Part shown: positions 1-13,549 of the stretch, in pieces | How the letters are laid out: each line of letters starts with the position of its first letter | How positions within the stretch are numbered: position 1 is the first letter of the stretch | From: Viscum album | Lineage: Eukaryota; Streptophyta; Magnoliopsida; Santalales; Viscaceae | Length of the DNA: 64,000 nucleotides | Reading direction: 5' to 3' | Assembly: GCA_963277665.1 (NCBI GenBank) | Contig: OY728121.1 | Location: 957,254,097-957,318,096, forward strand | Program-made: the position numbers and the translations under genes | The notes under the pieces: model-generated | What the model saw: only the letters and a program-made list of their open reading frames with translations | Database searches by the model: none | What the model was told of the DNA's origin: nothing

Positions 1-19
1 TGTCACCAAAACAAAAAAT

Positions 20-1150
20 TTGGGTAGTTCTTAATCATCATTTCTTCTGTCTCCCACGTCGCCTCTTCAATTTTATTATTTTTTCAAAATACCTTTACAA
101 GATGAGTCATCTAATTACTCAAAACCTATTATTTAGTGTATAGAATTTGGTTAGGATCTTTATAGTAAGATTACTCAGGTTCTAATTTTATTCCTTCATT
201 AATGAGGACATAGCTTTCTTTTGTCATGTACTTCCTTAATAAAGAAATGTGTAACAAATTTATTACTTTATAATGTCTAGGTCGAATCACCAAATTGAAA
301 GACCCAAATCCAATTCTCTAAAAGATTTTAAAGTTTTAAATGTATCTAGGACTTAGTTTCCATTTCATTCTTAATCATATAACACAACTCCATGGAGATA
401 CCTTCGGGAAGAATTGATCCTCTACTCGAAACTCCAAATATTTCCACTAGTTATTGAAATATCTATTTTTCCTATATTGGGTTGCTTTGATATATGATTT
501 AACAATGTTTTCCATTGTCTTTGTTTCCTCCACAATAACTTGTAATTAAATATTCCTTCCTCCAAATTTATCCCAACAAGTTGGTGTATGAAATCTCCTT
601 CCATGGAATTATTCATATAGTTCAATTTTAATGATTTAATGGAACAAATTGTTGCGGGAAGCCTCTACCAATGGTTAATACAGACCCCACATGCCTTGAA
701 TTTCAAGTGGGGAATATATCAACATGTCTTCTATTGTTTAAATCATTCTCTATGACATTCCATCAATTTGAGGGTAATTATAAGTACTCAAATGAAGCTC
801 AATATCTAATTATTTTTGAAGACTTTTCCAAAACTACAATGTAAATATTTGATCACGATCAAACACAAATGATGGTGGCGCTCCAGGATGTCTAACATCA
901 TCATTAATATAGAGTTGTGTACTGTGATCCCGTGAAAAATTCTCCCTTATAGTGAGGAAATGCTTAGATTAGGTATGTAGATAAAAAATGCGCCATATTG
1001 AATCATTCTTTCTTGGATTTTTTGGAAATACTGGGAAGAAATAAATTTTAATATCAACTCATTTCCATATAGGAATAATAAGAGGTTTCCTGAATCCTAT
1101 AAGATATTATCTTTCATCCTTCACCTATTGAAAAACTAGACATCATGAAA
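20..1150 (-). pseudogene. Integrase/chromodomain remnant (Ty3/gypsy pol)
   Basis: This is the C-terminal pol portion of the decayed left element. Bases 20-110 match in order and spacing the chromodomain end of the element at 37,455-37,560. Around 560-600 a short stretch matches the integrase region near 38,010-38,040. No frame is open for more than about 67 codons and the DDE triad cannot be seen. The role, if intact, would be insertion of cDNA and chromatin targeting. The identification rests on position plus patchy nucleotide similarity to the other copy. Confidence 0.55.
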
Positions 1151-1470
1151 CATAATCATCATTTTATTTATTTATTATTATCTCACCATAAATATTACTC
1201 TGAATCTCTATAAATCTTAGTGATACCAGGGTTTACAGATAAATTCATTATAATAGAATCATCTAATAAATAAAATTTTAACATGGGTATGGAGGAAAAA
1301 AATCATCTTCCTAAATTTCATAATTCCATCCACATACCTGAAGTATATCAACTTACCATCATTAAAAACATCAATTAACCTTTGAATACTCTCATTATCA
1401 GACATAGAACATTTGATCCATTCTAATTAATATTCATTGGAAAAAATTGAAATTTTAATGAAGTTTTAAC

Positions 1471-1990
1471 TTACATGACAATTTCCTTATCCATCTTTTC
1501 TAAATCCATGTACATATGATTCTTGTTAATCCTATTTTTGTATAGAACTCTATGATATTGCCTTCTTAATGCATCATCTACATTATTCACCATCCCTAAG
1601 TGGTAGTGTATTGAACAATCAAAATAACTGAGTATCTCTAGGAATCTCCTTTCCCTCATGCTATGTTCTTTCTATGAGAATATATATTTCAAACTCTTGT
1701 GATCTATATATATATCACAAATTTCACCATTGTGATATTATATCCATATCTCCAGATAATTGATTTTGGATACTTACTCAAGATCATGATTTGTATTGTT
1801 CTGTTTATGAGTTTATAACTACCTTGATGTAGATGCAATAATTTATCATTCTACATAAGAATAAATCCGAGTCATTTCATTGAGTCATCTCTATAAATAA
1901 AAAATCCACCATTTCCTGATGATAGAGTAATGATAATAGAATTCACTTATTCCCTCTAAAATTGACCAAAGCATTTTAAAAATTCATTTT
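1471..1990 (-). pseudogene. RNase H domain remnant
   Basis: The minus frame 1659-1471 reads DCSIHYHLGMVNNVDDALRR, which aligns with the C-terminal part of RNase H of the element at 38,818-39,540 (DCSIHYHLGKANMVEDALSR). The aspartate of the D-A-L-S-R motif is kept, and the serine has become arginine. Upstream bases to about 1,990 continue the similarity with stops. RNase H removes the RNA strand during reverse transcription. It lies between the integrase and RT remnants, as expected for Ty3/gypsy. Confidence 0.75.
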
Positions 1991-1999
1991 TTCAAAATC

Positions 2000-2820
2000 T
2001 CTTAACCTCTTTTCAGGTAATATTGTTTAATGATTTAGCTAATCAAAGAAACTTTTTAATGAAATGCCTATAGTTATCTGCTAAACCAATGAACCAACAT
2101 GAAACAATTATGTTTGTTGGAATGGGACATTCCAAAAATGCATTTTTCATTACAGGATCAATTGAGATTCCACTTTTAGATACAATATGGAAACAAAAAT
2201 ATACCTTTTGAAGACATAATTCACAATTGAAAAACGTCCCAAGATTCTATTTTCATCTATGTGTTTGCAGAGCAATCCACAAGGGTATGTCATGGTCCTC
2301 AAATCTTGTGAAATAAATCAATATATCATTCATAAATACCACATAAAGTATACATATTCCATGAAAAATTCATTCATGTGATCCATAAAAATAGATGGTG
2401 AATTAGTCAGTCCAAATGGAATTATTTTAAACTCATAATGTCTATACCATATTCAAAATTCTATCATTTGGATATATTCTTTCTTCACATGAAATTGATG
2501 ATGTCAATTTTTAAGGACAATCATTGAAAAATATTGAGCTCCATGAAGTTGATAATATAAATCATCACTGCGAGGTAGAGGATAATTGCTCTTTATTATT
2601 ATATCATTGATCTCTCTATAGTAAATTCACAGCCTTATGAAGCTATATGTATTCTTAAAAAGGGAACATGGGTTTTCCATTGTGAAAAACATGGGAAAAT
2701 AAATCCCTTGTTACTCAAGTCCTCTAGTTGGTTTTTCAGGTCCACTAATTCTATAGTGTCCATTCTATACAAAGTCTTTGAAATTGGCCTTGATTTATGG
2801 ATTAAATCAATAGAAAAATG
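2000..2820 (-). pseudogene. Reverse transcriptase remnant
   Basis: Translated short blocks on the minus strand resemble RT. Near 2,310-2,335 is a block like the F-x-D-D-I-L-I-Y active site, read here as a changed FMNDILIYF, so the first catalytic Asp appears to be Asn. Near 2,430-2,450 is a block like the Y-x-H-Y-E-F motif. Order and spacing follow the RT of the copy at 39,577-40,383. There are many stops and shifts. Non-functional. Confidence 0.65.
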
Positions 2821-2968
2821 AACATCTTATTTTAAAGTATGTTTAAGTAAATTTTCTAGAAATATATCAATGTATTCTTGTACAATAGATACGTCCTCAA
2901 CCTTGTATTTTGTTTTATATTCCCCCAAGAATACTATTTAGAAGAGCTATTGAATGAGGATCTAGATA

Positions 2969-3180
2969 TCAATCAGAAAATGATGTCTCCACTACAAAGA
3001 TGAAAAATTCCATACCCTCATCATAAATCATAATTTTCATCTCTTTGGAATAGATTTGTGCATTATATTTATATATCCAGTCCATACCAAGGAATGTATC
3101 AAAATAAAATATAGGTTTAATGATAAAATCAGCAATTAGAGCATGTTTATGTGTCATATTAAGAACTACATGACACATTT
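2969..3180 (-). pseudogene. Aspartic protease remnant
   Basis: The 69-codon frame ends with a block FDTFLGMDWIYKYNAQI, corresponding to the F-D-x-I-L-G-M-D-x-L core of retroviral-type pepsin-like proteases and to the same block in the copy at 40,402-40,845. The D-S-G active-site motif expected upstream on the minus strand is not recognisable. In an intact element this would release gag and pol products from the polyprotein. Confidence 0.7.
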
Positions 3181-3379
3181 TTATTGCAAAATGTTTCCAA
3201 TAAGGGTATTTACTGAGATCTCCCTTATAAGGTGAATTTGAATTATCGATTTTTTAATGAAAACTATGAGGATATTTAGGAATTACATAATCCTAAATAA
3301 AATAAAGCATCATCTAAATTTTTGGAGATAATTAAAGTACCATCCACCACATCATTAAGAACTTAAACCACAGTTCCTA

Positions 3380-4220
3380 TGATCATATAATCAAGTCCTT
3401 AGTCTTATGGCCTTTTCTGTGGAATTTTTCCATGATGCATCAAAGAGTCATTGAATGATGCCACAACTCCCTAATATTATATCATTTAACATTGGTATTT
3501 TATTTATTTCCTTTGAAATCATGATCATGATGGCCTTTATCACCACACTTGTAGAAAACTCAATTTCATTTTTAAGTGGGAACCATGGATTTTCCTTCCA
3601 AAATTATCACACATTGGAAAATTATATTTTTTATTATTCCATTTATTAGTTAATTTCTCCACCACCCTCTTCTTATCTTTATTTAATATAAATTCATAAG
3701 AAATATAGATTTATTTTGTATCAAAATAACATGAGACTATATATTCGTATGATGTGAATGATTGAGAGAACATGACCCTTCAAAGGAATGGTTTTATCCT
3801 ATAAAATAATTCTTCAATCTTGATATTTGGATAGTTTTTATAATCTGTATGAATTTTATCTAACCTGGTAAAGTTGGCTTCGTACTTTGCAACATTATCA
3901 TCCTCCTTTGGCCTCAGAATCCATAATTGTATCTCCATATTCCCTCACTATTCTTGTGGGAAATATTTTTCCAAGAAAAGTTCTTTAAAATCCTTCCATT
4001 CCATGCTTTCTATTTCATCATCCTTAATTATATTTTAAATAATTCCCACCATTGATCCAAATCTACCGAGAGATGATAAATTACTACGACAACCTTCTCC
4101 CTACTGTTACGTACAAAAGAGCGAAATATCTTCTCTAAGGAGCATATCATTTTCTGTAAAAAAATGGGTTTGTAGTGCCATTAAATGATAGTTGTTTTTT
4201 TTCACATGAAGTGGTCTAAA
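3380..4220 (-). pseudogene. Gag remnant with zinc knuckle
   Basis: At about 3,505-3,550 the minus strand reads FYKCGDKGHHDHD, a C-C-H-C knuckle of nucleocapsid type whose outer cysteines are lost. At about 3,960-4,020 a block like W-K-D-F-K-E-L-F-L-E-K-Y-F-P is visible, matching the retrotransposon gag core of the element at 41,386-41,739. The frame is broken in several places. Gag would form the virus-like particle and bind RNA. Confidence 0.7.
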
Positions 4221-4639
4221 GTTTTTTCTATACATTTTTTATCAAGATTCTCTATAAAGGAAAGTTTATTGTTCTTAACCTAATTCATCTATCCCATTAT
4301 AGTTATAAATTTGTTATCTCCACTTGAAGCTCTCCTCCATCATCATTATCATGCATATAAGAGAGATCCATATATGAAATACATGTCTCGATCCACTTTC
4401 TATTTATTCTATTATGATAAATTTAGAAACAATGGAATACACTCAATTAGGTTATAAATCATATTGAATAATTTCAAAATAAAAAAACACTTAACACAAA
4501 ATGGAAAATTATGCATAGTTAATCTAAGAATAATAAACATGTTTTCGTTGGTTTGATATTTCCTTTTAAATCCTTTATAATGGTTTTTATATAAATATTT
4601 AATTATCTTAAGAATATTTCCTTGGAGTCACAAAAAAAT

Positions 4640-4894
4640 TTGTGCAGTAAGGCCCGTTGTTTTGTACCGGTTTTCAGTGAGTCCAGACCAACACACATTG
4701 TCAGAGTTGCTACACCTATGCACGTCTTTATGAGAGCAATGTCCTCTTGTAGTGTAAAGACATGGATCTATTTCTAAGAATACCCACATTATCTATAACT
4801 TACTATAATTCTTGGATTTTTCTCTATGAATATCCTCAAATTTTATCTTAGTGTTATTTTACCTAATCCAGTTTCCAAGGTTTCTACTAAACAT
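4640..4894 (-). other. Untranslated leader of the left Ty3/gypsy copy
   Basis: This stretch has the same pattern and place (between PBS and gag) as the leader of the better preserved copy at about 41,990-42,443. For example, the block with gttgttttgtaccggttttc near 4,657 parallels gttgtcgtgcaccagttccc near 42,210. No coding potential is visible. It supports the 5' boundary of the element. Confidence 0.5.
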
Positions 4895-4906
4895 GTTCAG
4901 ATGCCA
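4895..4906 (-). promoter_or_regulatory. Degenerate primer binding site (initiator Met tRNA type)
   Basis: The minus strand reads TGGCATCTGAA, close to TGGTATCAGAG, the complement of the 3' end of plant initiator tRNA-Met used by most Ty3/gypsy elements. It sits directly beside the presumed inner end of the 5' LTR and next to the leader. Confidence 0.5.
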
Positions 4907-7900
4907 ACTATAAAGACCCTAATCCCAGTAGCTATGTGCCATTTCCCTACAAAATTATATCAATAAAATGAACAAGAGATCACATCTCAATGGAATGAAT
5001 AGTTTAGTTGATTTGGAAAACTAGATACTTATATATGTTTTACATTAATAAATTAACGAAAAAATAACATAGAAACTCATTTTGTAACACCCATAAACTC
5101 CTAGATTATCCCAAAATGTAATTCATAATACACATCTTCGCATCCTTGGGAAAATAAAACACATGAAAGGGGTGATCTCAGATGATCAATAAGGGTAATA
5201 AATAGATAAAATTTCAATATAAATAATAATGCATAGTGAATAACTAATAATACATTCCAATAAGTCATAATCATGAGATGAACATGGTATGGATAAAAGT
5301 ACATTAAATAATTCCATAAATAATTACATGAGAAAGAAAATTAACCATTGATATTCTAATACAAGAATAATCACATGATTATCAATTAAAAATATCATAA
5401 TTAGGGAATGAATAATGATATGAATATAAAACACACCATCAAGTCCTTCACCAAGACATCTGAAAATAAATGTTTACAACCTCAACCAAATCCATATATG
5501 AAAATAATTGGGAATGGCCTCTGCCAAGACCATATCTGTTTTATCTCATGAGTCCTACCCATGTATCATAGAGATATAGTTGTGCCCACCAATAAAATAA
5601 TAAGTACAATGAATTTTTAATATGAATGTGGAAAAACATAAACAACAAATACATACAAAATTTTCATGCCTTTACCCATTATGTAAATATAATCAATAAA
5701 TATTCTGAGTAGTATAGTTAATGGAATTTAGAAAGAACATACATAATAAAACTGATCATAAACCATTTAATAAAAATGGTAGTTGATTTCATAAAATATC
5801 AATACCAATTAATAATAATATTCAATGGATGGTGTCAAAAAAGATGAAAATATTCTAATAAATTCATCGTGGAAGTCTTGAGAGAAATACCACTTTTTAC
5901 ATTGAAAAGAAGAGTTCGTTTGAAAGAATCATTTTTATTTTTCATAAAATAATATTTTAACCATGTTTATATAAAAAAATAAGGTCAATGAAATTATTTT
6001 TTAGGCTTAAATAATTTTCAACAAATGTGAAAACATGTAAAGAGAGTTTTTAAGAATCATTATAAATGCATCACTTTATTACAATTTTTGGAAAATATAA
6101 AAGAGTGTTTAATGATGAAAAATGATTTACTGTATACATAAAAATAGAAGGGATCTAAGATATCGTTTCATGATAAAAATATTGTTTTTATAAAACTATT
6201 GTTGTATTTAAAATCATTATGATGTGTACATGAAAATGGTTAAGAAATCCGGATGTCACCTTTAATCGGGATTTCTTATCGAGAATAATTGAGAAGGGAA
6301 CCTTGGAAAAAATTTAATTACCCATAAAATAAATATGTAATGATCTAGATAAATGATTTTGGAACTAAAAAATATAATTTTATAATAATTAAATAAAATT
6401 AATGAATAATTACATTGGTTTAATGAGAGAGAATGAGTAACCTGAATGGAAAATTGGGGTTTGGGAAGAAACCCTTACCTTATGTCTGTATGTATTCTGC
6501 ACTTGTACTCTACAAACTGAATAATAAAATTACATTCACTAATATATAAGATCAGAAGATATTCAACATGTATTAGATTTATTATAATTTTACTATGACC
6601 TTTTATGGAATTTTTGATGGGTTATAAAATTTAATTCCATCATTCAAGAGTGTTCGATTCCTTGGGATTCCTGATCAGTTTACTTGTATACGTATATAGA
6701 AGATCATGTAAAATGAAAATAGTTTTCCATGTGGAAAATATATGTTATTAATGAAATTAAAGAATATTAAATTTTTATATATTTAATTTTTTATATTCTA
6801 TGAGGATTAAACATTAGATAATATATTTTTGATAATCATTTAGATTGTTTTGTAATTTTTGATCATCAAGAAGTCATTTTGTTTTATTAATTAATATTAT
6901 TTATTTATACTGGTTCTAGAACATTATATATGATTTAACACAGTTATTTTATTAAATTTTGCCAATAAAATGATTTTATGACCATTCTTGAAGGTACAAC
7001 TAATAAATTAAGACATGCCATCCATAAAGGAGGGAAATAAGAACCTCATAGATGATGTTTTCATTAAAGAATAAAAGGATGATAAGAATAGGCTTGATTA
7101 TAAATTTTACAGTGACATAATAAAATTAAATTATATATAAGATACTGGTGTTATGAGGAATGTTTGGATAGTGTATGAAGGGAGATTATAAAAAATAAAT
7201 GAAAGTGAGATGAAAAATAAAGAAAGAGAAAGAGGATTTTACCTATAAAATTAGTCTACTTGAGAACCAACTTAACCAAATTAGATTTTTTTTTGTTTAG
7301 AAAAGACTTTCTTGTATGTGTTTATGATACTTGGGAAGAGTATTGGGAAGAAATTAGACATTTTTCATGGCTTAAGATGTCTAAAGAGAAGAGGGAGAGA
7401 TGGTGGTATTCTTAGTGGAGGAGGGGGTGTTTTCCATTATTGTTTTAATTATTTTATTATTTTTTCATCAAGACGATTAATAGTTTGAGAATTATCACTA
7501 AATAAAATAGAATAATTAAATATAGTTTGTGATAATGGGATTACATCATCAATACATAATCTATGACTCAATAATTAATTTATTTTTTATATACTGTAGG
7601 TCACAATATTTCAGTATTCACAAAATATTCAACTATTTCTAAAAATCCAAAAAATTCAGCCTAACCTTTTTTCAACATATAGAACTCAAAAATGAATCTA
7701 TTTTATGAAAATAATTTTCTTTTAAATCATTATATTAATTATAAAGTTGTTAATAAACATTTATGTTTCCCAAAAATACCAACACATACTTTTTCATTTT
7801 AAAAACATTTATTTTCATATTTAAGGGAATAAATATAACCTAATTTTATTTATAGGATACCTAAATATTAGTTACCCTTTCATAGGTGAATTTATTATTT

Positions 7901-8050
7901 TATTGGTCAAATTACTATTCCTAATGGTCACTTTTCTATTACAAAGGTCATATTTTATAGTATATTATTGTTTTAACCTTGGTGTTTAATGAAGTATAAA
8001 CAATCGAAGATGATAAATTTTAAAAGTGACATACAATAAGATCAAGTGGT
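4907..8050 (-). repeat. 5' LTR of the left Ty3/gypsy copy
   Basis: It starts beside the PBS and has the general layout of the other minus-strand LTRs in this window. Examples are a block near 5,160-5,210 resembling the gagctataaagcccagtaag block of the LTR at 42,690, an ...aaacccttacct block near 6,470, and a block near 7,600 resembling one about 470 bases before the end of the LTR at 15,706. The outer end is not sharp; about 8,050 is inferred from that spacing. No target duplication was found. It lacks the four-copy module seen in the other long LTRs. Confidence 0.5.
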
Positions 8051-10673
8051 GTTCCATAATAAAACTAGGCTAGGAAAAAAAATGCTTCTACCTATAAAAT
8101 CCATAAACTCTACCACATCATCATCTATATAAGTGATTCACCATTCAACAAAACAATAAATCTCTATGCACCTCATACAAAAAACGTGCACAGATTATAG
8201 AACTTTGTGGGAACCAATAAACCTAAAACATCCTTATAATGAGAACCTATTTTTATCCTGATCAAACCCATAAGAATCAAGTATATCCCAGCTTTACAAC
8301 CGTCACCTGGTCTAGACACCCAAATGAAGCTGCCCCTATAGAAACCAACCACAAGGATGAAGTAGTAGCACAATGGTTTCCATTATAAAAAAAGGAATTC
8401 AGTTCATATAAAAAACATAAGAGGTGGAAATCATTTTGAACCTTTTTCAAAAGTCCAAAGCATCCACCCATATCTCATCCACATAAGGGAACATACAACT
8501 TGGTCATCCTCTCTCATAGGTCACCATTGGAGGTCATAATATATTAATTCCATAAACATGAGTCATGAAAAGATTATTACTATGATCTCCAACCAAAATC
8601 CATCATCCAAATCTATACAAAATCACTAGTCCAATCCACATAGGTCTAGGCCAACTTAAGAATAATCCACAACTCACTAATCATCAGGTACACTTATCGT
8701 AAAGATTCACATGAATTCAACATGTCATACCACCCATTTCATGGTTTTTATTTATATAAAATATTTCATGAGAAAGAATATCCACCCACACCTAGGGAAG
8801 CCTTACTCAAAAATAATATGTTCATATGGACTGTCATTAGGGAATCATTATAAATAAACAACATATGAAAAAATCCCAAAAGTGGTCCAATATTAATATA
8901 ACAAAACCCTAATGACCTACCTAGATCACTAGACATACAAATATAAATGGACAACACAATCATGCATATCATTGAATGTATCACTTTAGTTTCAAGGAAA
9001 ATTCCATTAAAAGGAAATCCCTAAAATCACACAGTAGTAGGCCTATAATTTTTGGATCATATGTACCTCACATGGATTATGAGGCACATATTTCCACTAA
9101 TGAATAAGAGTGAAAACTGAATCATAAGCCTCTTGATGTTCGGTCAATATCCATAAAATCTTCATGAACTATCAAATCCATACAATTGTTTCCCAAAGTT
9201 AAAATCACATACAACCATAACACCCAAAAAATGATAAAATCATTTAGAGTGTAGTTAGTTTTGACTTCCAACTGGATCAAGTGTTCATGACACACCTATT
9301 TAATTTCAAGAAACACCACTAGCACATTCTGATATGTCTCTTCTACCAACCCCCCAAAAAAATAATATAGAAAAGAAATGAATTGTATAAAATATAGTAA
9401 TGTCTCAGTTAAGGAGCCACTAAACTCATTCCCTAAGCTAGTTCACCATAAGACCTAATGTGTGCCTCCTTATAAACCAATGTTCTCTGACTATAAGCAC
9501 GAGTTTAAGGGGGAAATATGAGATACTATATTCCCATATTAGAGTGAAAATAGAAGTAAATAACCAATCATAAAACATGTCAGAGTACAAATAAAGAATA
9601 AATAAACAGAAATAGAAGCATGGTGTAATAAAATAAAATACATTAAAGGCCTGAACATACATGTCATACATATAATGAGCTTCCCAGTGTACATGTTTAA
9701 TGAAATTACCAAATAAAACAAACCAATAAAAAGGATCCACAAGATATCTAAGTTGTAAATCATCTAGTCTACTGATACCCTCAATGTTATCCAGCCCGAT
9801 CATGAAAAACTCAACCTAGTCCTTGACCCAAACTAGTTCCTATAATATACATGTGATAGATACTTGGCTACCCATAATTCGTGGCTACTCCAGAAGGGTG
9901 TGACAAAATCTCATAATTACACCACCAGTGGTCATTAATGAATATACCAATCATGGGAATAGTGTATGATGATAAATAGTAAATCAGAAAATAGTAAAAA
10001 AGGGGACAGATACATAATTTTAATATAATGAAAGGGTACTTTTATTAATAATCTATCTTATAATGTCATAAGACTTTATCCCATGGTACCTATCACATGT
10101 ACCCAACATATCCATGTCTAGAGCGTCGGTCTAGAATTTGAAACTATGAAATGCATATGCATAGTCCAACATCTCAGAGCACATAGAATACAATAGGTTC
10201 TCAGGGAATTAGTCAGGAACCTAAACCGCAGGTGAAGAATTCAATGTATGAGACCCTAACCAATATAAAATTCTACTTGATCCTAGAGTGTCAGTATAAA
10301 ACCTAAACCATCGATATGGAAAACCATGTCCATGGTACTAGATTAAGGAGCATCAGTGCAACCACATAAACTACAATGCATCAAGGCACATAGAGCACCA
10401 TTCTGGGATTCCAAAGGTATAAGATCATCAGTTCGACATCCCATCCATCCTTATATTAAATCAATGGTTCCTAGAGAGTTAGTATTTCAACTAAACCATT
10501 ATTTTATTAATAAATTAAATTCTTAATGGTTCAACATATTTAAACCTTATAACATATTAACATCAATAGAGATCCACCACTCATTTATCAATATCCAAAT
10601 CCCTTTATTGTATAATCATTTATCTATTTCAAAGAAAACTAAAAATATAAAAGATTACTTAATTAGGTCAAAA
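8051..10673. other. Unassigned AT-rich region
   Basis: I recognise no gene or transposon domain here. Open frames at 8,173-8,984 and 9,438-9,803 are hydrophobic, low in composition signal and without motifs, so I do not call them. The stretch may be the remains of another LTR: 9,840-9,960 and the short-period repeat at 10,110-10,490 have the moderately GC-rich, unit-like look of LTR sequence. Nothing identifies a family. Confidence 0.3.
10110..10490. repeat. Degenerate short-period tandem repeat
   Basis: A motif of the kind gtcagtataaaacctaaacc recurs at about 10,123, 10,171, 10,209, 10,245, 10,289, 10,351, 10,429 and 10,478. Most intervals are 36-62 bases and one is 78. The copies are strongly diverged. 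It resembles in type, but not clearly in sequence, the 46-bp array at 34,560/45,100. Confidence 0.35.
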
Positions 10674-11559
10674 CTATATATCATTCTGAAACCCACACTT
10701 CATAGATCTGATGCTAAAAACAAGAAAATAAAAATTTATTCTTTTATACTGATGAAGGTGGAAATTTTTTTTCTATAGAACATCAAAAGTAAAAGTTAGA
10801 TCATTAATATTCTCATAGAACTTTTTGATTTAGAGTTTTATAGAATTATGACAAACTCATAACAAAATAATTACAATGAGTTTGAATGATATTATGTGCC
10901 AGCTAAAAAATCTTTTCTTATTTCACATTATGTCTTAATCATCATCCATATGAAATAACTTCGACCCATAATTCATTCAACCTTCATCTTCATAACCTTG
11001 GGAAAAATAAAAATTTAAGTGCAATCTAAAATGCTCAGTATGGGTACTAGTAATGATTAACAATTTAATGTCATTAATTAGGATAAGAAGAGATTAAGGG
11101 TATGATGATATAATAAAATTATATGAGGGAAACATAAGAATATTCAGATCCATCAATACGTGGATCATTTAAAATGAAAACATGGAATAATACCTTAATA
11201 ATGGAATGATTCATCAGACTCAATAATCATAATTCTTATGATATTGATCGTGATCATATGAAAAATTATAAACCCATTGTAGGTCAAATAAAAGTTATTT
11301 TTATGTTTGAAAAAAATTGTCACATAACTAATTTATAATATAATAAGAAATATAGAAAAAATTTATATCTATACTACCCAATTCATTAGAGGGATATTAG
11401 AGACCCACTTATCCTATGGTTTTCATGGAACCACTCATCCTTGGTTAATACTATAACAAGACATAATTGTATTATAATGTAACTATACATCAATATAAAT
11501 AATTTCAAAAAACTATATCATGAATGACGTACATACAACATACATTTTATCATAAACTC

Positions 11560-11990
11560 AATGAAAGAACCTTTATTTGTATTGGAATGCGATTAACCCA
11601 TGAAAAATAAAGGATCCATAACAATTTTTTTGAAACATGATTAACTCATGGAAAAAAATTGGTTCTATATAAATCTCAATGGAATGTGATTAACCTATAG
11701 AACAAAACATGTTACAAAACAATCCCTTTAGAAAATTCTTAAATAATTGAAATGAAATGGTTTCTATAAAAAACAATTTGATACATGATTAAATATTAGA
11801 AATGAAATGGGGTATATAAAAATATTTTTGAAAAATAATTAACCAATTGAAAATAAGTAGGTAAAAAACAATCTATTTGAAACATGATTAACCAATTGAA
11901 AATAAATGGGTTCCACAAATATCTTTTTTTTAAATCATAATTCATATAGATAATGAATGTGGATTTTATCATTAACAAATATCTTTGTTG
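11560..11990 (-). repeat. ~55-bp tandem array inside the LTR
   Basis: A unit of the type gaaacatgattaacccatgg followed by an aaataaatgggttccataa-like half recurs at about 11,585, 11,632, 11,685, 11,735, 11,785, 11,835 and 11,880, with spacing about 50-60. The same array is present at 17,840-18,215 in the partner LTR, so it predates the insertion. Confidence 0.6.
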
Positions 11991-13549
11991 TAGCATAATA
12001 AATTAAAAGGGTTATTGATATTTATGAAATAAAATATGATTAAAAGATCATTAAAACATTTTTCAGGATAACCTTTTCATTTTGAAAATGAATTTTTTTC
12101 ACTAAAAATTCACAATATATTGTGAAAATAATTTTATTTGAAAAAAATGGAATAATATAAAGTAATATTCAATGAAAATAATTCTCATTAAATAAATAAA
12201 TTTAGTAGTTTTTTAAATGTAAAAAACATACTCTCTTTTCAAAACATTCTATAAGTGGGAGTCAAAAGTGTATAATTTGGAAAACATTAGGATATTTCCA
12301 TTAAAAAAGATTTCAAATATGTTCAATGACCATGTAAAATAAATTTAAAAATGATTTATTTTTAGAATGATTGTTTTGAAATAGTTTAAATAAAAATTAC
12401 ATGGAATAGAGAGATACTTGATCTAAAAGAAAATACCTAATCAATATCACTTATAAACAAATTTCTTGATATTTATTATTTCAATAAGGTGTGAAATTAA
12501 AATTATTGATTTTAAAAAGAATCATAAATAGATCATAATAAATTGTTTTTGGTTCAAGAAAATAGTATCATATTATTTCCTCAAAGAGAAACATTAATAT
12601 AAGGAATCATAAATGAAAGAATATTGTATAAAAAATTCCTTACAACTTTAGGAAATTCTTTAACTGTAAAACCCATGAATGAATTTCATAGAATGATACT
12701 TTAAAAATGAACAAAATATGATTTTAAAAGATATAACTTTAAAACATGTCTTTATATACACATCTTAAATAAAATATCTTCATATTAGAATCATATATCT
12801 CAAAGAAATAGAATTATTGAGGAATATCCCTTAAAAATCATATCATTGCATTTGAGAATTAATTAATTAATCAACTATGTGTATCAAATTTAAATAAAAA
12901 TTAAAAAGAGAAAAAAAAATTACAAACTCAACATAAATTTCACACATAGTCATAGAATATAAAATAAAATTAATAGGAAATATAACTGATTGACAATAAA
13001 TTTATTAATGAAATTCATTACCAGTTGGAAACTTTCTAGCTAAATCCCCTTTGATGAAATAATAATAATTGAAACTTAAAATAACATGTTGTAAAAAATA
13101 TTATGATATTAAATGGTAACTTTTATGTATATTCAACACACAATATAAATAAGTGGTGAGGTAACAAATGTATCTCATAAATAAAAAGGAAGACGAGGAA
13201 AAACCTTACATTTAGTCCAAATATTCCTTGTATTTCTATTAGCTAATTTATAATTTGATTACATTAATTATTTTATTTCTTAAGAAAAATTTATGCATTT
13301 AATACCTTATACTTAAATAATTTATATTATTTATTTTTAATTATATATTTATATATTTAATTAGTTAAGTCCACATCGGGTGTTTGGAGGATGTCCAATT
13401 CATTGTTTCAAAATTGCTTTAGTGTATTTATCATAGTTAAAGTGGTCATTATTATAACATATAACGAATAATAATCCTAAAATAAATGTTATATTCAATC
13501 ATTAATTATAATTTTGTGACCAATAATGAAAATGGGTATGAAAAATGAA

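Larger units (their letters stand above)
1..8050 (-). mobile_element. Decayed Ty3/gypsy retrotransposon, left part outside window
   Basis: On the minus strand the order gag, protease, RT, RNase H, integrase/chromodomain can be followed from about 4,200 down to 1, with leader and PBS near 4,640-4,906 and an LTR to the right. Plus-strand bases 20-110 resemble the chromodomain end of the better preserved element at 37,455-37,560, and bases 1,555-1,630 resemble its RNase H end at about 39,020-39,085. All frames are riddled with stops and shifts, so this is an old inactive copy. The 3' LTR would lie left of base 1. The family looks close to the Tekay-like copy, but clade cannot be settled because most motifs are lost. 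Confidence 0.8.

Noticed and set aside
9438..9803. 121-codon minus-strand frame
   Set aside because: No start context, motif or homology signal; an overlapping frame of similar quality exists; composition is that of AT-rich non-coding DNA (Phe, Tyr, Ile, Leu).
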